A stretch of 64,000 bases of DNA from Hydractinia symbiolongicarpus. Taxonomy: Eukaryota > Cnidaria > Hydrozoa > Anthoathecata > Hydractiniidae. A program made the position numbers and the translations under genes. Shown here one piece after another: positions 36,111 through 47,400 of this stretch (position 1 is the first letter of the stretch; every line of letters begins with the position of its first letter). The stretch spans positions 23,374,001 to 23,438,000 of the forward strand of contig NC_079884.1 of the NCBI RefSeq assembly GCF_029227915.1, read 5' to 3'. The notes beneath the pieces were generated by a model, which worked only from the letters and a program-made list of their open reading frames with translations, was not told where the DNA came from and ran no database searches.

Positions 36111-38262
36111 CCTGACAGAGAGGATGAAGATTAATAAGCTGACAAGTTCTAAATCTGAAGGATGAGCTTAGCATATTGTACCCCTGGCGTGTACGTGTAA
36201 ATGTCTACTGCTCTTGCGTGTGCCCCTCTTATTTTATAAAAATCACGAGCACAGTAAAAAAACTCATTACATTACAAAAATAATAACTATACGAGTATCA
36301 TCTTAACATCGACGAGTATTAGATCAGCATGGCTTAACATCTTCATAGACAAAAATTTCACAATCTGGAAGGCAGGAACTGATCCAAATAAAAAACACTA
36401 ATCGCATCACCTTCACAAACAATCTATACAAGATTTAGGATATTGTTATCAGTAAAGAAACCGCATAATTAACGCTCTACGGTATTTGCAGAGTTGAGGT
36501 AAACAAAGATTTTACGGTAATCATAAACCGTGAGAAAGGAGAAAAAGGAGCGGAAGTTAGAGATATACGGCACATGCGTTAAGCAGACTTATCACGCTCT
36601 ATTAAGTGTAAAGACAATTGTGCGTATCCCTGAAAGGGAAAGGGATTGTACTATCGATAAGTCTAGCGCAAGCAGGCATAAAGAATGCCTCTACGCGACT
36701 GAGCAAAAAGACGCACAGGCACGAAAGCATAAGGCCAACTGTCTAAGCTAGACTCCATTTGGAGATATCATCTCTAAGGCGATTAAAATAGCGTTGTGGG
36801 TGAATAAGAATTCAGATTGATTTGGCAGGAGAAACAGCGCTATACAGTACAAATGGAACAAAGGCACGCACAAAGTATATCGTAAGAAATATTGATGACA
36901 AGTAACATACGGAACTAGTAGCGAAATGTAGAAAAGAAGGTAACATAAAATTTTAAAATGATTCAATCTGTGCAGTATACCAGCGCTACCTAGATGATGC
37001 CGGTGCATGCGCCTTGATTTTTGTAGGTCATTAATCTAAAGGACTGCCATGTTTTGAGAAACAGGCTAGCACCATCGATCTCCATCGATTAGTAGATCCC
37101 CAACATAGATTTTTCATCTTCCTCGTCTCGTCTGTATAAATGCCTTTATTCTTACACTGACGCACAGATCCCAGTATCGACCCATGGTCTGTATTGAGGC
37201 GTCTTTAAACTTGAATTTTTGAATAGCGGCCTCTAATTCTTACCTACACATCTTCGATCTCTTTTATACGTAAGATTTCAGATGGTTTGGCTTGCTCATC
37301 TTTAAACTGTTCTCCATATCTATTTACCATTCTAGTCTGACTATCTAAAAGGTTATGAACAATAACTTAAGCATTCTTGGTGCGGAAGTTATTTGTCTTA
37401 AATTCATCTGGGAAATATTTAAGTATGTAAAGGAATGTAAGGGCTTATACTTAACAGCTTTCTAACGAATTGAATTTAGCTGGGACATCATACTTGAGCA
37501 AATAAGTGTAACCATCGATACGCACATTTCCGGATCTTAAGCTTATATCTGGAACGCATTTCAGCATGCAAGTCTTGTGGGACATATTGAATCTACAGAG
37601 TCTTTGTTAATACCTGGAACTGTTACTACTCTAGACCAATTATTTATTTCCACCACGTACCTCCAACTAGCATTAGTTCTAAGTAGGGAACTTCGTCTTA
37701 CTCAAAGTGTGCGTCCCTCGATCATAATATGTGCACAAAATGCCCCGTGGATCAAATAGGGTTATAATGAATTAAACAACTCTGTTTACTTTTATAGTTG
37801 TCTTTTTTGCTGCAGTCAACAAAATTAAAAAGCGTTGTCTCATATTTCGGAAATAAATCTGACGAGTTCAGGAAGGAATCGCGAATTTTTTTAAAAATTC
37901 GCTATCGAACTAGCCCTTATCGAACTAGCTCACGACATACTTAGCGCTGCGTGATTGTGCTTCCAAAAAGCACAGTCTCCACTGAAAACAGACATGCGCG
38001 TAAAAAATCAAAAATGGCGGTGATTTACAGCAAATTCATTGGTCAAAATTATGAAATTATGTCATTATAGGGCGCTCTTAAAAAAGTCAAAATGATTTTG
38101 ATTTTCAAAACTATCAAAGCGTACAAAAGTGTTCCTAAATATTTCGCAATATTTATCACTTTAATGTATGCACCTTAAACTGACATGCTAAAAGATTAAG
38201 GTGGACTTTCGCCTTTTTATATGCAGGCGTTTGCGGCGCTTATCGACGATCTCATGAAATTT
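36111..38262. other. Gene-poor continuation of the Polinton-like island
   Basis: Base composition up to about 37.8 kb stays less AT-rich than the surroundings, like the polymerase relic. Short open pieces exist on both strands (for example plus 36,530-36,751 and minus around 37,100-37,700), but I could not match them to a family. They may be other decayed genes of the same element. This is inference from adjacency and composition. Confidence 0.35.
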
Positions 38263-38427
38263 AAGGCTCCTTTCCATCCGACTAAATTATATTTATAACG
38301 CGAAAAGGTCACGAGTTTTTGCTAGCAACATTTGTGAAGCTTTTGTCCAAGTGCGGACGCGCCAACACAAAAGCTCGTGGATTTTTTGGGCCTTAGCAGA
38401 AAGTGTAGTCAAATGGAAACGAGCCTT
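38263..38427. repeat. ~165-bp terminal-inverted-repeat (MITE-like) element
   Basis: The left arm AAGGCTCCTTTCCATCCGAC and right arm TAGTCAAATGGAAACGAGCC form imperfect terminal inverted repeats of about 21 bp. It is non-coding. A second internal match (GCTCGTG-type) adds to the foldback potential. Confidence 0.55.
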
Positions 38428-40383
38428 CAGAGATCAAAACTATATTCTTTCGCTCGGGCTACACCTGTGTTCAATGAAGCGTATTGTGTTCAATCAATTT
38501 AGCGTCCACTAAAATTATTGTGTGGCCAAATATTTGATATACGGAAGGCATACTATTTCAAAAAAAAGGTTTTATATATGTGTGTTCATTCCGATGGAGA
38601 AACAAAACACTCCAGTACAACAGTCTTTGAGCCTCTAAGTAACCGTATTTAGGTTGAAATGGTAGCTCTCTACGTTGTATATGAAGCATGCACGTACAGG
38701 GACATGAAAGACTGGAAATAATCTGAGTAACAACCTCTTCTCCAGGGTTTTCTGCTTTTATGACAAGCGCTAGCGGGTTTGACGTAAGACAACAAACCAT
38801 GGGGACGGGAATTCTGTAACGGTATATATGGGTAAACAACTGGTCTGTAAAGTTACTCTACGGCAAAATAAATATGGCATCTTAGTTGCGAGTGCTGGAT
38901 TATTTTTTCTTAACAGAATTTTTTATGCCATTTCCGGATAGCTAGCTATAGTTACAAACTGTAGAGACCTGATTTACACAACATACGTTTTTTGTAATAA
39001 AAGTGTGTATAATTTTGTGTGATTTATGATACAGACGATTTCTAGAAGAGATGAATTGGTCATTGCCAGGCCTGCATTATTATTACAGGAGTGGCAAACA
39101 GAAAATAAATTTTAGGCGAGAATTTTTTTATATAGATTTCTAAATCCTAAAATCTGCTCAGATAAGTAACAAATAAATAACTATATTTCACAATTAAGTA
39201 TCTAGCTATATATTTTACTAGCAACATTTTTACAGAATTTTCGAATTTTCGTAGCTGCACACTTGATAAAATAAGTATAGCTATATAGCTAGGTTTTGGA
39301 TGTACTATACCAATAAACATTAAAAATAAGACCATTTGCTGGAGATAACTAAGAATATTATGCATGCTATAATAGTAATAGCATTTTTTAACCTTGTTTA
39401 AATTTTTTGAACTTCAGAAATATATATCTGTCATGACCAACCTTTTCCGCTACCAGCTTCCAACGATGATAACGATTATGATGTGAGATGGCACCAAATT
39501 TAAATATTATACAGACTGGAAACGTTCAACAACAAATTGGACACACAATATGATGGCTACATCTTTACCCACGGAACTTTACTTTCTTTATCTTTACTCA
39601 CAAATTTGTTCAGTTAGTTCAGTAGTATAAAATGTAAAATTATGTTCCTCGTATGTTATTCAACATTTTGGCTATTTTGATCTTTAAATTTTTCTTGTTT
39701 AATTATTATGGACCATCAACAATAAAGAGAAATATATTTTATTGTTTTAAATTTAGCCAACTGTTTGGCAAATGTGAAACTTAATTATAAACCATTCAGC
39801 ACTGTCAAAGATGTAAACAAAACTGGTATTTTTAACACACTGATTTATCTTTTGGGTCTACTGTATCATTGTTCTGTAAAGTTTTTAGGTGAAAATTCAC
39901 AGTTTTGTGAAAAACATCAAATATTTTTAACTCTCATCATGAACTTTTATTAAGCAGCCGTGTCGCAGTGCAGTTCATGTCTACTTTAAAAAGAATTTTG
40001 ATTTGCCCCTCCCCCCCCTGAGAATTAATCAAGCCCTTTGGAATTTTTTTTAAAATCTTTTTTCCGTCTCAAATTATTCAAGATTTTAAATATTCAAAAG
40101 ATATCAGTCCACACTATTTAAAATTTTTCAAGATATCTCAAGTAATAATTTGTGCTTTCTACCTCATTTTACATCATTAATGATGATGTCATAAGGTAAG
40201 CTGGAAATCTTTGAAGCTTATAATATCTTCAGAACGAAAAAGATTTTGAAAAAAACTTGATAAACAATTTTTATTCTCAACAACATATAAAAAATCATTT
40301 TTAAGGCAGGAATCCCTTTAAGTTTTATGTAAAATTTTAATCTATTATGCTATTATTTGTAACCAACTAGGCATATAATTATA
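38428..40383. other. Gene-poor stretch, nothing recognised
   Basis: AT-rich sequence without exon-like series or clear repeats. A missing 5' exon of SCYL3 could lie here or within the following element, but I could not identify one. Confidence 0.4.
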
Positions 40384-41375
40384 CAGTACAGTCTGAATGT
40401 AATCTACCGCGTACATGCTAATATCACACCTTTGCATGGTGGACGGCAGTCGTTTGTCCTTTGTTATAATTAAATCCCTTAAGGGTTTTGCGAGTTTATA
40501 TTTGAGTGTTAAAAAACAATGCGCTCGCGAAGAAATATCGGAGCAATTATATTTCTTGTAATAGCGAGATGCATTGTGTAAATGTATTGATAAGCTAATC
40601 CCTTAAGTATTAGCATGAAGTAATTAAATAATAAAAATCTTTCGCAAAGTTTTATAATACATTGCGCGAGAATGTATTGTTGATTTAATTACTTTTAAAG
40701 ATTCCAGCGTTTTTAATTTAAGAAACATGCGAGAGGACTTGTTCACAACTATTAAATTCAGCTTTTTGTTTTTCAACTTTTAAAATGCGATCTAAAAAAC
40801 ATTTCTATCGCCGCTTTTCGATTTTCAACTTTTAAAAAGCGATCCAAAAAAACATTTCTATCGCCGCTTTTCGTTTATAAACTTTTAAAATGCGATGTGA
40901 AAAAACATTTCTATCACCGCTTTTCGATTTTAAACTTTTAAAAACGATCAAAAAAAACATTTCTATCGCTGCTTTTCGTTTATAAACTTTTAAAATGCGA
41001 TCTAAAAAACATTTCTATTGGCGCTATTCCTTTTTAAACATTTAAAAAAGGATCTAAAAAAACATTTCTATTGCCGCTTTACATTTATAAACTTTTAAAA
41101 TGCGATCTAAAAACACATTTCTATTGCCGCTTTTTGTTTATAAACTTTTAAAATGCGATCTAAAAAAAAACGCTTAATTACTGCAATTAAAAATTTCAAA
41201 AGAGTTCGCACAAAATAGATTATTAAAATTGATCTTGCAACCTATTGTGATTAAACAATCGATCGCGTGGGGCAATTATTTTCTTAAAAAAACAAAAGCT
41301 ATCGCAATGTTAATGTTCTGTGTAACTATTCATGCGAGTTTCGCGTCCGCGGTAGATTACATTCAGACTGTACTG
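40384..41375. mobile_element. 992-bp TIR element with TA duplication and internal 52-bp satellite
   Basis: Perfect terminal inverted repeats of about 28 bp, starting CAGTACAGTCTGAATGTAAT, lie at 40,384-40,411 and 41,348-41,375, each flanked by TA. A TA duplication and CAGT-starting ends suit a non-autonomous Tc1/mariner-type element. No transposase is encoded. Its right half is a tandem array of about eight 52-bp units (40,775-41,170). Confidence 0.75.
40775..41170 (+). repeat. 52-bp tandem satellite, about eight units, inside the TIR element
   Basis: The word AACTTTTAAAA recurs at 40,775, 40,827, 40,879, 40,933, 40,985, 41,037 (one variant), 41,089 and 41,143: a period of 52 bp with two 54-bp units. 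Each unit carries GCGATC(T/C), ACATTTCTAT and CGCCGCTTTT-type words. Confidence 0.85.
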
Positions 41376-41419
41376 TATTTTAGACAAAATTTCATGTTCA
41401 CTTCTTAAAATTGCACTAG

Positions 41420-44400
41420 CACTATCTCTAACTGGATCATATTCAAAAGATTACCAAATTGGACAACCATTTGTTTCCAATGGTGACTCTCCTGTGAAAG
41501 TAACAATAGCACCAGCAATATCAAGTGATGGCATTAAATACACTGCATTTCAGTACCCAAAAGAACATGGCAAGATAGATGAAGCAGCTGAAAAACATAT
41601 TGAGGTATATATAGCTATTTATTTAACTTTTTTCCACAGATGTTGTCTGTGAGATGTTAAGATATTGTTTTTCATCAATGACAAAAACAACATTGCTGCA
41701 ATCACATGCATACATTTTGTGTGTGCAATTTGGGGCCCACCTAAGTTAAAAATAATAACCATTTTTGCAATGGCTGTGATCACGTTTTATGATAAGATAT
41801 ATATATGTTGCAAAATTGTGTATTGCATTATTTTTTGCTTTAAAGAATAAAGATTTAATTACCATTGCAAAATTATTTTTTGTAGGAAAATTTTTGTTGT
41901 TGCATTACATATGGAACATGAAAACTATACAATGTTAGAAAAGAGGGTGGAAAGTGAAAATGAAAGTTTTTCAGGGGGATTTAAGAATATTTCTGCCTTA
42001 TGATAAATTGAGTGCTAAAGTGCTAACTGAGCAAAAAAGAGAATATTTGGAGCACATTGTTGGGTGTAAAAGTTTTTAGGGATTACTGGAATAACTCACT
42101 TTTTCAATTGTGATTTTTTTAAAAAATGAAGTATTTATATAACTACCTACACATTTATTCACCTGATCTATTTTAACATCTCCAAACCAAGTATATGATA
42201 AATATTGAATTTTCATTTTGAATACCTGGACAAGATCCCCAATGTTCACAGAGTGATTTGCTTTTACTACAAAAATCTTTTCATCAAGGAATGTAATAAT
42301 GTTTTCTGTTACAGTATTGGAAAAAGGTTGTTTAACATCGCGTTTCAAATTGTATCAAGAGGGCTTCGCAATGCATCCGTCTCGATGTCATTCTTGAATC
42401 TATCGAGGCCATTAACACTTTTTCATAATAGAACTATTTTAAAAATAAGAGTGTATTCAACAATGATCGTGGATGTTTAAATATAATTATACTTCCTTTG
42501 TGTTATATTTTTTTAACTTATGCATAACAATCTAGGGTATACAGCTAGCGTTAATCTTTCTTTTTTAGATCACATTTTAAAAATTTAAGAACTAAGAACG
42601 GCGATAGAAATGCTTTTTTAGATGGAAGTAAGAAAGTTTATAAATGAAATACGGCGATAGAAATGTTTTTTTTGATCGCATTTTAAAAGTTTAAAAACGA
42701 AAAGCGCGATAGAAATGCTATTTTAGATTGCGTTTTAAAAGTTTAAGATCGAAGAACGGCGATAGAAAAGTTTTTTTAGATTGCATTTTAAAAGTTTACA
42801 GCAACAAAAAAAGCTTCGTTAGAGATCGCATTTTCAAAATTTAAGAACGAAAAGTAGCGTTAGAAAAAAAATACGTTGAAAAAGTAATGCGCTAGAATTA
42901 CTTTAATAAATACGAAAGTTAAAAATTTTCTTATAATATACACCTATTTAAAATAAGAAAAAAAGATAAAGCAGAGATGTGTTTGAAATAAAAAAAACTT
43001 TCTCTCTATTCTCATTAAAAAAACTTTCTCTTTATTCTCATTATCACCTACCATCGTGACACATCGAGACAGATTTTGTCACGATACTAGATTCTCGATA
43101 GACAATTTATTTTAATTGTTTCTTCTTATTATAAACGCGGTACATCGCGTATCAAGGAGTCCACGCATGTTGCGCACTCGATATGTTCAACAACCTTTTT
43201 CCAGTACTGTATGGCTAAAACACTGATTGTAATCTGTTTTAATAATACACTTTGTTCCAGTAAAAATAAGCAAGAAACTCTATCTAAATTGCTAAACGAC
43301 AAATCAGTCACAACATCCATACATCAGTGTACAGAGCTCTATGCAATAGAGGCAACCGGTTAACAAATTTAAAAAAAGAAGATTTATGTTAGCAATAGGT
43401 CATTGCTAATGTCACCCATCTTCTAATAACTGTTTGTTTTCCATTGTTCTTCTGCCAATATGATTTTTTTCCACAGGCTTATCAACTAGTTGTAGATTAT
43501 TTGCATCAGTAAGTTTATATTTAGCATCTATTAGAATATTGATATTTGTCATGCATTTTCATACTAATATTTTAGGGATGCCAAAATGTTTACCTCATGT
43601 TAGGCTACATAACTTATTTTTATAGGTCATACGAACTACACGACATCCTTACATCTTAAAATATTGCACAACTGTTAACGAAAGAAACCAGATTACTTTA
43701 GTCACTGAACATGTAACACCACTAGATGTAGCTGTAGAAAAGCAAGAGAAAGAAGAGGTGTTTGCAGGCATCAGCAATATACTAGAGGCTGTCTTGTTCC
43801 TACATGACAGGGTAATGCCTGTTATTGATTGATTTATGATTTTCATGTGTGCTAAATGCTTTATTCTTGTTAAAAAGTTCTGGAAGATTTTATGATGAGA
43901 ATGTCAGATGGATTTTTTATCTGAAAACTTTAAATTCCTAAAAAAGTTTTAGGAATTGCTATTGATTTAAAACCAATTGCTGTTGATGCAAAACCAATTC
44001 CTGTTGATCAAAAAATACTTTGTCAATGAGACAGGAAATATTTACCAGTGGTTAATACTCCTTTATGAATGACTAACCTTATTGTATCTTTTTATTCTCT
44101 GGCAGAAAATTGCCAAAGCAAATGAAAATTGCCTCTCAGCAGATATTATATTGCATATGCCTATGTGTATTTTTCTAACTATGTAATCTTCTAGTCAAAA
44201 CACTCATCATCATCATCATCATCATTCTCGGCTTAACGTCCGTTTTCCATGCTAGCATGGGTTGGACGGGGTATATTAATGACCCTCTTCCAATCTGATC
44301 TAGACTGTGTTAGATCTAAACTCAACTTCCTCTGTATCAAGTCTGTCCTTATAACCTCCTGCCAAGTCTTTCTCGGTCTGCCTCTGAGCTTTGCCCCAGG

Positions 44401-47400
44401 AACTATCAAGTCTCTACACTTTCTTACCCAATTATCCTCCTCCATTCTTTCCAAGTGCCCCAGCCAGTTCAATCTTCTTATCTGGATAACATCTTTAATT
44501 CTACGGAGACGTAGCCTGCTTCTTAGCTCATCTGAACTCTTTCTGTCTCTCAGACTGGCATTACACATCCACCTAACCATTCTCATATCATTCCTTTCTA
44601 AACGGTCAAGATCTTCCTGCTTCACTGTCCATGTCTCATAATGTAACTTCAACTAGATCAATATTTTCTCTAGGGAAAAATGAATCACTGACACTATAAA
44701 CAAAACTATTCTGTTTTTTAAAATTTAAAAAAAGCTTTTTGCTTTCTTTTTGTTTAAAAAGTTATTAAAATTGATCAGAAAAATAACAAAAGATTTAAGA
44801 TTAAAAATGCCAATAAAGATTGTTTTGTTTAATCAAAATAAGAAATGGAAAAAAGTGCAAATTTTTGCTGAAGGAGACTAGAATTTGCATCGGCAATTAC
44901 TGGTTGCCAGAGCTATTAATTATTAAATATTTATTGAAATGTCATAACGTACCTCCAAGTACCTTTAAGTTTAGGAACTTATAGAATTTTATATTTGATA
45001 TTTCTGTTATAAGCATACACAAAAGTAAACTGTTAGAATAGATCTCTTATGAATTAATGAAGTGAGCAACAAGAATAAATAATAAATATTTTATCATATT
45101 TAACACATGTTTAGAAATAATTGTCACCTGTAGTCCAGTGCATAAAGTCTATAAAATTGTAAATTTGTCTATTCTGTTTAGCATTCAGCATAAAAATAGG
45201 ATTTATATCTTTGGCAGGTGTCTATTTGTGCTATTTCTGTGCCTCCCCGTTTTTCGGAGTTCAAATATATAAGAACTTTAAATGCACTAGGATCCTTTCA
45301 CAAGACCCTCATTGATAACAGTACTAATAGAAACTGAATAGGCAATCCTGGCTAAGTAATTTCAGAAATAAAGAAAAACTGCACATAAGATTTTGATAAT
45401 TCATGTTCTAGAGTTTTGTATGCCACAATGGTATCAGTGTATCATCTATATTTGTTACTGAAGATGGAACTTGGAAATTGGGATCTTTTGAAAATTCAAC
45501 AAAGGTTGGTGTTAGTTGTGAAAAAAAGATAATACACGTGATTTATTAGTTATGGTTATAGAAAGACATTTTTTTTATTTTGATCTCTAAGGAACTTTAT
45601 TTATTTTAAGAGAGACCAAAAACATTTTTAACTGAGCTATGGACTCAAGTTATTTCATGGCAATCCATCAATTTCCCAAGGATGACATAAAAAAATACTT
45701 TACTTCTATTTAGGTTTTGCGTCTTTCTAAGCAAAGCTATGATAACGATATCAGTGGCTTTGCAGAGTTTGCTTTAAGTGTTCTTGAATATCTAAAGGAT
45801 GATGGTCAGTTAATTATATTTTCATAATTTTTTCTACTGTATGGTAAAAAATTATTAGTCTTTAGTGATAGCATCCTTTTATTCATTTATAGCATCAAAT
45901 ACGAGAAGTTTTATGAGAAAATTGGAAGAAGATTTTACCAATGAAAAAAAGGAAGTAAGGAAAAGATATATTACCTACACTACCGTTGCCAGCCTAAAAA
46001 CGTTTTAGAAGAATAGAAAATGGAAATAAGTACAGGTTTTCAATGTAGAAAAAAGTAGATGATGCAGCACTGTTTGCTAAATTTCATTTTTGGGAACTGG
46101 TTTTTACATGATCTGTTATCCAATTGTGATGGTTAGAAAAAACAAAAACAAAAATTCAATTGTAATGTTTCCTGAACTGCTATGATTAAGAAGGCAAAGT
46201 TTAGAAATCAGGTTAATTTCTAAAGTAAGAACAGCTAGCCAAAAATGAACCGAATCTATGACATAACAGTTGCGTTTAAGAGAATTTTTGGATGATTTGT
46301 TATATGGAATTAGGACTACAAGCTAAGAGTTGTAGTTGCTGATATTTACTCAGAAATGTTTCTTTGTTTAAAAAGATGAGATATTCTGTAATATTTTGTA
46401 CTATACATTGTACATTCTCAGGGGGTAAGTCAAAATTTTATTCCTGGTGTATGCACATCCTGCAGAGAGCATTGCATTGCTGATTATAAGAATTGCTGAT
46501 ATAAAAATTTCTCTATTAGTTTTTACCTTAGCTTTTCTTAGTTTGTGGGCAGTGTTTCTTGATAAAAATCTATCCCTCGTATGGCTAACACCTCGAAAAT
46601 ATCCAGAAATATGAAACAAAAATTTGGAACTAATTTCAAACTTTGTCTCTTTTTCCAGGGACCCAAATTAGATTTTCTTAAATGAATTAAAAATTAAAAA
46701 AAGTATTTTTATTATTACTAGATGTTAGGTTCATTGAAGTCGCTGCAGAATGATCATTTTTTTAAGTATGTATCCATTTATAATAATAATTGTCTGTAAA
46801 CAGCTAAAAAATATTGTTAATGGCTAGAAGGTTTTTTCTTCTTTGCTTTACACAAGTTACCGTTTCATTTTTGGATTTCATGTACTTACATATCTTTCAA
46901 AATAATACAACAATTGTGTGTGTCAGTCTGTATTATGCATTGTGTTTTGGAATGGACGAGTTGATGACATTATCATAAAGTGGAAATTAATTCTTTTCAA
47001 CTGTTTGTAAAAAGCGCATGATCCTACACATTTTTGATCTGTGTTTCAAGGACTACACAATAGAGGCAATGACTGAACAATCTTTCAAAACGATTAAACC
47101 TCATCAAAGTCTTTAAACCATGACATCTGTTTATATAGATTTTTTTCATCAGTGTTTCAAACTGTACATGATAGTGGCAACAGATTGACAAATTTCTCAG
47201 AAAATATTTTTTTTGGCCGACATCCATAAATATTTATCGGTTGGTAATGTTGTTAAATATATATTTCATTACGTGTTTTTTTCCAAAAAAAAAGGATATT
47301 TATTATTTTGCGTTCTACAATTTTAACATGCTCAAAGTTACAAAGCAGGTATATTCTGTCATCAAATTTAGATTTCCATTACTTGATGTTTTAAATGGTT

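Noticed and set aside
40775-42890. Regular ~52-bp repeats resembling a CRISPR array
   Set aside because: Units are contiguous with no unique spacers, degenerate, inside a transposon, and in an animal genome.
44249-44641. 130-codon plus-strand frame over the LINE fragment
   Set aside because: Only the minus strand shows the LINE C-terminal motifs; the plus frame is its shadow.
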